A DNA stretch of 35,349 nt from an uncultured Pseudomonadota bacterium. Lineage in GTDB: Bacteria > Myxococcota_A > UBA796 > SXON01. The notes under the pieces are model-generated. The model did not search any database and was not told where the DNA came from. It worked only from the letters and a program-made list of their open reading frames with translations. Below are positions 31,116 through 35,349 of the stretch, piece after piece. The stretch spans positions 1 to 35,349 of the forward strand of contig CAIXRH010000267.1 in the NCBI GenBank assembly GCA_903921785.1, read 5' to 3'. Each line of letters begins with the position of its first letter. Positions within the stretch are counted from its first letter, which is position 1. The translations under genes were made by a program, and so were the position numbers.

Positions 31116-33977
31116 CTACTCCTCGCAGATGTAGCGGAACGTGTCGGTGCAGGTCTCGTCGTTCCAGGAGTAGTCGGTCGTCCACCGGCCGAGCTGCATG
31201 CAGTCTTCGTTGTGACCGGAGTCATTCGGCTCGCCCGAATGCCAGTTGGTGTAGGTCGACGTGTCCCCGTTGGACCACAACCACGTGCCCTCGGTGACCG
31301 TGTCGGCGTAGCCCGTCCACCACTTGCCCAGGTACAAGGTGTAGGCCGTGCTGGCGACCCAGGTGTTCTCGGGATCGTCGTTGATGGCGACGAGATCGTA
31401 GCCGTACGTCAGGCAGGACGTGCGGGCAGCAGCGACGGCGAGGCCCGACGTGCAGAACATGTACGCATGGCCCCCGTACTCGTCGGTCGTGCAGGGGCAG
31501 ACGCTGCCTTCGTCCTTGTTCCCATCGCAGTTGTTGTCGACCGTGTCGCAGACCTCGGCGTCGGCGGGGCTGATGGCGGCGTCGCCGTCTTCGCAGTCGG
31601 TGGAGCTCGCCACGTAGCCGACGGGGGCCGAACAGCTGGCGGTGCTGACGGAAGGGTCCCCGTAGCCGTCGCCGTCGGTATCGGCGTACCAGGTGGTGCT
31701 CCCGGTGGAGCCGGCTTCGTCCACGGAGCCGTCGCAGTCGTCGTCGAGGCCGTTGCAGCTCTCGGTGGCGAGCGGGTGGACCGAGGCGCGGGTGTCGTCA
31801 CAATCGGTGGAGTCGGACGAGAAGCCGGCGGGCAAGGAGCAGGAGGTGGTGGTGAGCCCCGCGTCGCCGTAGCCATCCCCGTCCGCGTCGCCGTACCAGA
31901 TCGAGCCCACGCCGTCATCGACGAGGCCGTCGCAATCATCGTCGACGGAGTTGCAGACCTCCGTGCCGGCGGGGCTCACCGCCGCGTCGCCATCGTCGCA
32001 ATCGGAGCTGTCCGCCACGTAGCCCGCGGGCGCAGCGCAGCTCTTGGAGACGCTGCCAGGATCGCCGTAGGTGTCGCCGTCGGCGTCAGCGTACCAGAGC
32101 CCGGCGTCGACCGCCTCGTCGTCCACGACACCATCGCAGTCCTGGTCGACCGAATCGCAGGTCTCGACGGCCCCCGGGTGGACGGACGCGTCGCTGTCGA
32201 GGCAGTCGGTGCTGTCGGCGACGTAGCCCGCCGGCTGGTCACAATCGACCACGGAAGACGCCGCGTCGCCGTAGGTGTCGCCGTCCGTGTCGGCGTACCA
32301 GTTCGACGCGTCCACCGCGGCGTCCTCGTCGATCGTTCCATCGCAGTTGTCATCGATCGTATTGCAGAGTTCGGTGGCGGCCGGGCTGACCGCGGCGGAG
32401 GTGTCGTCGCAGTCCGTGCCATCGGCGACGTACCCGGCGGGCGCCGTACACGAGGTGACGCTCACCCCGGCATCCCCGTAGCGGTCACCGTCGGCGTCGG
32501 CGTACCAGTCGGTGGCGCCGCCGGCGCCGGCCTCATCGATCGCGCCGTCGCAGTCGTCGTCGACGCCGTTACAAAGCTCCGTCTGGGCCGGATTCACGTC
32601 CGCCGCGGCGTCGTCGCAATCGGTGGCGTCCGCCACGTAGCCGACCGGCGCGGCGCAGCCGAGAGCCGTCGAGCCGGCGTCGCCGAAGGAGTCGCCGTCG
32701 GCGTCCGCGTACCAGGTGGCGGCGTCGGTCGCCGTCGCTTCGTCCACCGTACCGTCGCAGTTGTCGTCGACGCCGTCGCAGACCTCCGCGGCGCCCGGGT
32801 AGACCGCGGCGTTGGTGTCGTCGCACTCCTCGCAGGCGACGAAGCCGTCGCCGTCGCCGTCCACGACGCCGGTGCTCCCGTCGCAATTGTAGTCGTTCGG
32901 ATCGGTGCAGTCCGACTCCACCGCGGCGGGATTGTAGGCGGTGTCCGCGTCGTTGCAGTCGCCGCCGAGCGCCACGGTGCCCGCGGGCGCTTCACAGGCG
33001 GAAGTGGCGAGACTGTCGTCGCCGTACCCGTCGCCATCCGCGTCGGTGTACCACGTAGCGGCAGACGCCGCGTCCAGGCTGTCGTCCGCGTCATCGATCA
33101 GGCCGTCACAGTCGTCATCCGTTCCGTTACAGACCTCGGTTGCACCAGGGTTGATGTCGTAGCGAGCGTCGTCACAGTCGGTGTTGTCCTGGACCCATCC
33201 CGGGCCAGGATCGCAATAGGTGGCAGGGCTGTTCGGGTCGCCGAAGCCGTCCCCGTCGAGGTCGGCATAGACGAGCGTGCCGTCCGTGGTGTCGACCGGG
33301 TAGTCGGCGTCGTCAACGAGGCCGTCGCAGTCGTCGTCCACGCCGTCGCAGACCTCCGACGCTCCAGGGTTCACCGCGGCGTCCCCGTCGTCGCACTCCT
33401 CGCACGCCGCGAAGCCGTCCGCGTCGTTGTCTGCGAAGCCGACCGAACCGTCGCAGTTGTAGTCGTTGGGGTCCTCGCAGTCCTCTTCCGTCGCGCCCGG
33501 GTTGTAGGCCGGATCGGCGTCATTGCAGTCCCCGCCGACGTCCACCAGACCGTCCGGTTGGGTGCAGTCGTACAGGATCGAGGCGTCGTCTCCGTAGCCG
33601 TCCCGGTCGGCGTCGGTGTACCAGGCGGTCGACTCCAGGCCGTTGTCGACCGTGCCGTCGCAGTCGTTGTCGAGCTTGTCGCAGACGTCGTCGGCACCGG
33701 GGAAGATCGCGGCGTTGCCGTCGTCGCAGTCGTCGCCGACCTCGGCGAAGCCCTCCGGACGGGTGCACGCGGAGTCCCCCGTGGACGGGTCGCCGTGGCC
33801 GTCCTTGTCGGCGTCGGCGTAGTACGTGACGGCGGCGCCGATCCGCGGATCTTCGTCGTCGCAGTCGTCGTTCTCGTTGACGCCGTCCTCGTCTACGTCC
33901 TGAAGGAACTTCGTGGAGCCTTCCTCGCGACAGGCGAGGGTGAAGGCGCTCAACAGCAGGAGGGTCGTGGTACGCAT
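31116..33977 (-). CDS. MopE-type repeat lipoprotein with C-terminal C-type lectin domain
   Basis: The protein has 953 residues. MRTTTLLLLSAFTLAC carries a lipobox (TLAC). About 12 tandem Asp/Cys-rich repeats follow (residues about 25-825), each near 70 residues: WYADADGDGYGD, C.AP.GYV, DCDD....V.PGA.E.CN..DDDCDG..D. This is the MopE metal-binding repeat pattern. Two shorter repeats with CEECDD follow the repeats that contain DPNDYNCDGS, so repeats 2-3 and 5-6 look like a duplicated block. The last 125 residues form a C-type lectin: YGGHAYMFCTS, WWTGYADTVTEGTWLW, GEPNDSGHNEDC and WNDETCTDTFRYIC. EPN plus WND is the calcium site of mannose-type lectins. A lipid-anchored stalk presenting a sugar-binding head is inferred. 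Confidence 0.88.
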   Translation of the reverse strand: MRTTTLLLLSAFTLACREEGSTKFLQDVDEDGVNENDDCDDEDPRIGAAVTYYADADKDGHGDPSTGDSACTRPEGFAEVGDDCDDGNAAIFPGADDVCDKLDNDCDGTVDNGLESTAWYTDADRDGYGDDASILYDCTQPDGLVDVGGDCNDADPAYNPGATEEDCEDPNDYNCDGSVGFADNDADGFAACEECDDGDAAVNPGASEVCDGVDDDCDGLVDDADYPVDTTDGTLVYADLDGDGFGDPNSPATYCDPGPGWVQDNTDCDDARYDINPGATEVCNGTDDDCDGLIDDADDSLDAASAATWYTDADGDGYGDDSLATSACEAPAGTVALGGDCNDADTAYNPAAVESDCTDPNDYNCDGSTGVVDGDGDGFVACEECDDTNAAVYPGAAEVCDGVDDNCDGTVDEATATDAATWYADADGDSFGDAGSTALGCAAPVGYVADATDCDDAAADVNPAQTELCNGVDDDCDGAIDEAGAGGATDWYADADGDRYGDAGVSVTSCTAPAGYVADGTDCDDTSAAVSPAATELCNTIDDNCDGTIDEDAAVDASNWYADTDGDTYGDAASSVVDCDQPAGYVADSTDCLDSDASVHPGAVETCDSVDQDCDGVVDDEAVDAGLWYADADGDTYGDPGSVSKSCAAPAGYVADSSDCDDGDAAVSPAGTEVCNSVDDDCDGLVDDGVGSIWYGDADGDGYGDAGLTTTSCSLPAGFSSDSTDCDDTRASVHPLATESCNGLDDDCDGSVDEAGSTGSTTWYADTDGDGYGDPSVSTASCSAPVGYVASSTDCEDGDAAISPADAEVCDTVDNNCDGNKDEGSVCPCTTDEYGGHAYMFCTSGLAVAAARTSCLTYGYDLVAINDDPENTWVASTAYTLYLGKWWTGYADTVTEGTWLWSNGDTSTYTNWHSGEPNDSGHNEDCMQLGRWTTDYSWNDETCTDTFRYICEE

Positions 33978-33997
33978 GGACGTCCGGCGAGGTCTCC

Positions 33998-34003
33998 AGT
34001 TTA
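33998..34003 (-). promoter_or_regulatory. -10-like element TAAACT of the MopE-lectin gene
   Basis: It lies 20 nt upstream of ATG 33977, with GGAGA just after it. It is the closest of this set to a TANNNT consensus among the leadered genes. Confidence 0.45.
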
Positions 34004-34041
34004 GCGTCCCGCGCCGCGAGGCGGGGTGACGATCGCGTGGA

Positions 34042-34047
34042 TAGATG
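34042..34047 (+). promoter_or_regulatory. -10-like element TAGATG, leaderless start of the MFS gene
   Basis: It lies 7 nt upstream of GTG 34055. The 10-nt context CGTGGATAGA at 34036-34045 is identical to that before the VTT gene at 12919-12928. Confidence 0.5.
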
Positions 34048-34054
34048 CCGGCCG

Positions 34055-35212
34055 GTGCGCCTGACCCCCCATCGCGTGTTCTACGCCCTGCAGCTGGGCT
34101 CGATGGCGGCGCTCCTGCCGCTGCTGGGGGGGCGGCTGGAGGCCGCTGGTCTCGACGGGCTCACGATCGGGCTCCTGATGGCCATGCTGCCCGCCGGCCG
34201 ACTGGTCGCGGCGCCACTCTGGGCGTTCGTGGCGGATCGATACCGGCTCGGCGGGGCCATCCTCCGCCTGGCCTCGGTGGCCAGCGCGGTGGCCGGAATG
34301 GCGCTCGCCCGGACCGACGACGTGGCCACGGTAGCGATCACGCTGTTCGTTTTCTCCGCGATCCGCGCCCCGATCGGGGCCATCCTCGACAGCTTCGTCC
34401 TTCGGGAGCTGGCGGACGCCGGTCGTCCCAGCAGCGACTACGGACGGGTGCGCTTGTGGGGCAGCTTCGGGTTCCTCGCCGGCGTGGCCGTGGCCAGCCT
34501 CGCGTCCCGCATCGGCCTCCCCCCTCACCTGCTGGCGGACGCCACCCTGCTCGGCGCCGCCGCCACCTCCTTCGCCTTCCCCTGGCGCGGCGAGGGGGGC
34601 CCGGCACCCATCCTGCCCGCACTACGGGCCCTGGCCGCCGAACGTTTCCTGGTTCCCCTGCTCGCCGCCGGCGCCCTCCAGGCGATGACGATGTCGGTGT
34701 ACGACACGTTTTATTCGGTACATATCCGGGCGTTGGGACTCCCTGATCCGGTGGCAGGCGCGTCGATCGCCGTCGGCGTTACCGGTGAGATGTTGCTCAT
34801 GGCCAGCGCGGCACGGGTGCTCGGGCGAATGGGCCCTGCGCGCGGACTGCTCCTGGCCACACTCACCGGCATCCCCAGGTGGATCCTCACCGCGACGCTA
34901 CACGACCCGGTCTTGCTCGTCGCAACCCAGGCGCTCCACGCCATCGGCTTCGGGGCGTTCTGGCTGAGCGGAGTCCAGCGCATGCAGCAGTCGGCTCCGC
35001 GTGAAATCTCCGCCTCGGCGCAGGCCTTGTGGGCGGCCGCCACCTATGGCTTCGGCGCGCTGGTCGGAGCGGGTCTCGCGGGGTGGGCCCGGCACAGCCT
35101 GGGCTCGGCGGGAATCTTCGAGTTCCTGGCGGCCGCGGCCGTCCTGGCCAGCGCGTGCGCCGCGTGGCTGGTGCGGGCGGAAGCGCCGCGCCCCGCCATG
35201 CCCGCCGACTGA
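34055..35212 (+). CDS. Major facilitator superfamily transporter, HcaT/PPP-like
   Basis: The protein has 385 residues from GTG 34055, set by the promoter-like element 7 nt upstream; GTG 34037 would start inside it. About 12 hydrophobic segments are visible. The loop after helix 4 has SDYGRVRLWGSFGFL, the conserved Y-G-R-x-R-x-W-G-S motif of the LacY/HcaT (phenylpropionate permease) branch of MFS. APLWAFVADRYR in the loop after helix 2 matches the MFS motif A position. The substrate is unknown. The PaaZ/BoxD-like enzyme lies about 3 kb away on the other strand, which is too weak to link them. The TGA at 35210-35212 is followed by a non-coding tail. Confidence 0.85.
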   Translation: MRLTPHRVFYALQLGSMAALLPLLGGRLEAAGLDGLTIGLLMAMLPAGRLVAAPLWAFVADRYRLGGAILRLASVASAVAGMALARTDDVATVAITLFVFSAIRAPIGAILDSFVLRELADAGRPSSDYGRVRLWGSFGFLAGVAVASLASRIGLPPHLLADATLLGAAATSFAFPWRGEGGPAPILPALRALAAERFLVPLLAAGALQAMTMSVYDTFYSVHIRALGLPDPVAGASIAVGVTGEMLLMASAARVLGRMGPARGLLLATLTGIPRWILTATLHDPVLLVATQALHAIGFGAFWLSGVQRMQQSAPREISASAQALWAAATYGFGALVGAGLAGWARHSLGSAGIFEFLAAAAVLASACAAWLVRAEAPRPAMPAD

Positions 35213-35316
35213 TACCGAACGACCATGATCCAGCTCGCCCGGCCAAACGCGGCGCGGGGGGCCGTGGGGTTCCGCGACACGCCCTGTCGGCGACGGGGCT
35301 CCCCGGCATGGTCGGC

Positions 35317-35338
35317 GTTGGCGCTGGGTCCTGCCGCC
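35317..35338 (+). repeat. 22-bp dispersed repeat, copy 2
   Basis: It is identical over 22 nt to 5043-5064. It lies in the non-coding tail 35213-35349, whose right end is cut by the window. Confidence 0.75.
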
Positions 35339-35349
35339 GTCGGCCGGAG

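Noticed and set aside
31116-33977. Periodic GTCGTCGCAGTC-like DNA repeats that could suggest a CRISPR or minisatellite
   Set aside because: The periodicity encodes Asp/Cys-rich MopE repeats in one frame; units are diverged and there are no spacers.
24125-34004. Three plus-strand frames of about 840-1300 residues over the macroglobulin, ALDH and MopE genes
   Set aside because: Their translations are low complexity, and the minus-strand genes have conserved motifs throughout.

Overview
The window is high-GC DNA with dense, mostly ATGA/TGATG-coupled genes. The gene content points to a myxobacterial (Myxococcota-like) chromosome: two proteins end in a MYXO-CTERM-type tail (Cys, one membrane segment, Arg cluster), and there are a DUF2330 protein, a Ser/Thr kinase with a PEGA domain, thrombospondin type-3 and MopE-type Asp/Cys repeats, and many lipoproteins. 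I saw no rRNA, tRNA, CRISPR array, transposase or phage gene. The assignment rests on family content only.

Layout. 1-158: tail of a Pro/Ser/Ala-rich protein. 429-4937 (+): a small HTH protein fused to an SspB-like ClpXP-adaptor domain, overlapping a lipoprotein clan GH-A glycosidase, then a lipoprotein GH31 enzyme under its own promoter. 4938-5586: repeat-rich intergenic DNA. 12880-5587 (-): surface block of PEGA Ser/Thr kinase, TPR-PEGA-TonB receptor fusion, OmpA-domain protein and TSP3-repeat protein. 12937-13515 (+): VTT/DedA-like membrane protein. 17908-13660 (-): quinone-oxidoreductase-like MDR protein, TruD, DUF2330 protein and a peroxiredoxin-fold protein without its cysteine. 17977-23447 (+): five-gene operon of TPR-sensor histidine kinase, response regulator, exported TPR/beta-sandwich protein, aspartate kinase and phosphatidylserine synthase. 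23448-24121: convergent intergenic DNA. 29376-24122 (-): an alpha-2-macroglobulin split over two genes, without thioester. 33977-29494 (-): MopE-repeat lipoprotein ending in a C-type lectin, then a PaaZ/BoxD-like aldehyde dehydrogenase. 34055-35212 (+): MFS transporter.

Two cross-cutting signals stand out. First, at least seven uncoupled genes have a TA-starting hexamer 6-7 nt before the start codon, as expected for leaderless mRNAs; four others have one 20-21 nt before the start, usually with a Shine-Dalgarno sequence in between. Second, a 74-bp element occurs in two intergenic regions in opposite orientation. The most unusual gene products are the HTH-SspB fusion with a ClpX-tether-like C-terminus, the TPR-PEGA-TonB receptor next to a PEGA kinase, the split thioester-less macroglobulin and the MopE-lectin fusion. 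All assignments come from reading the sequence; no database search was possible.
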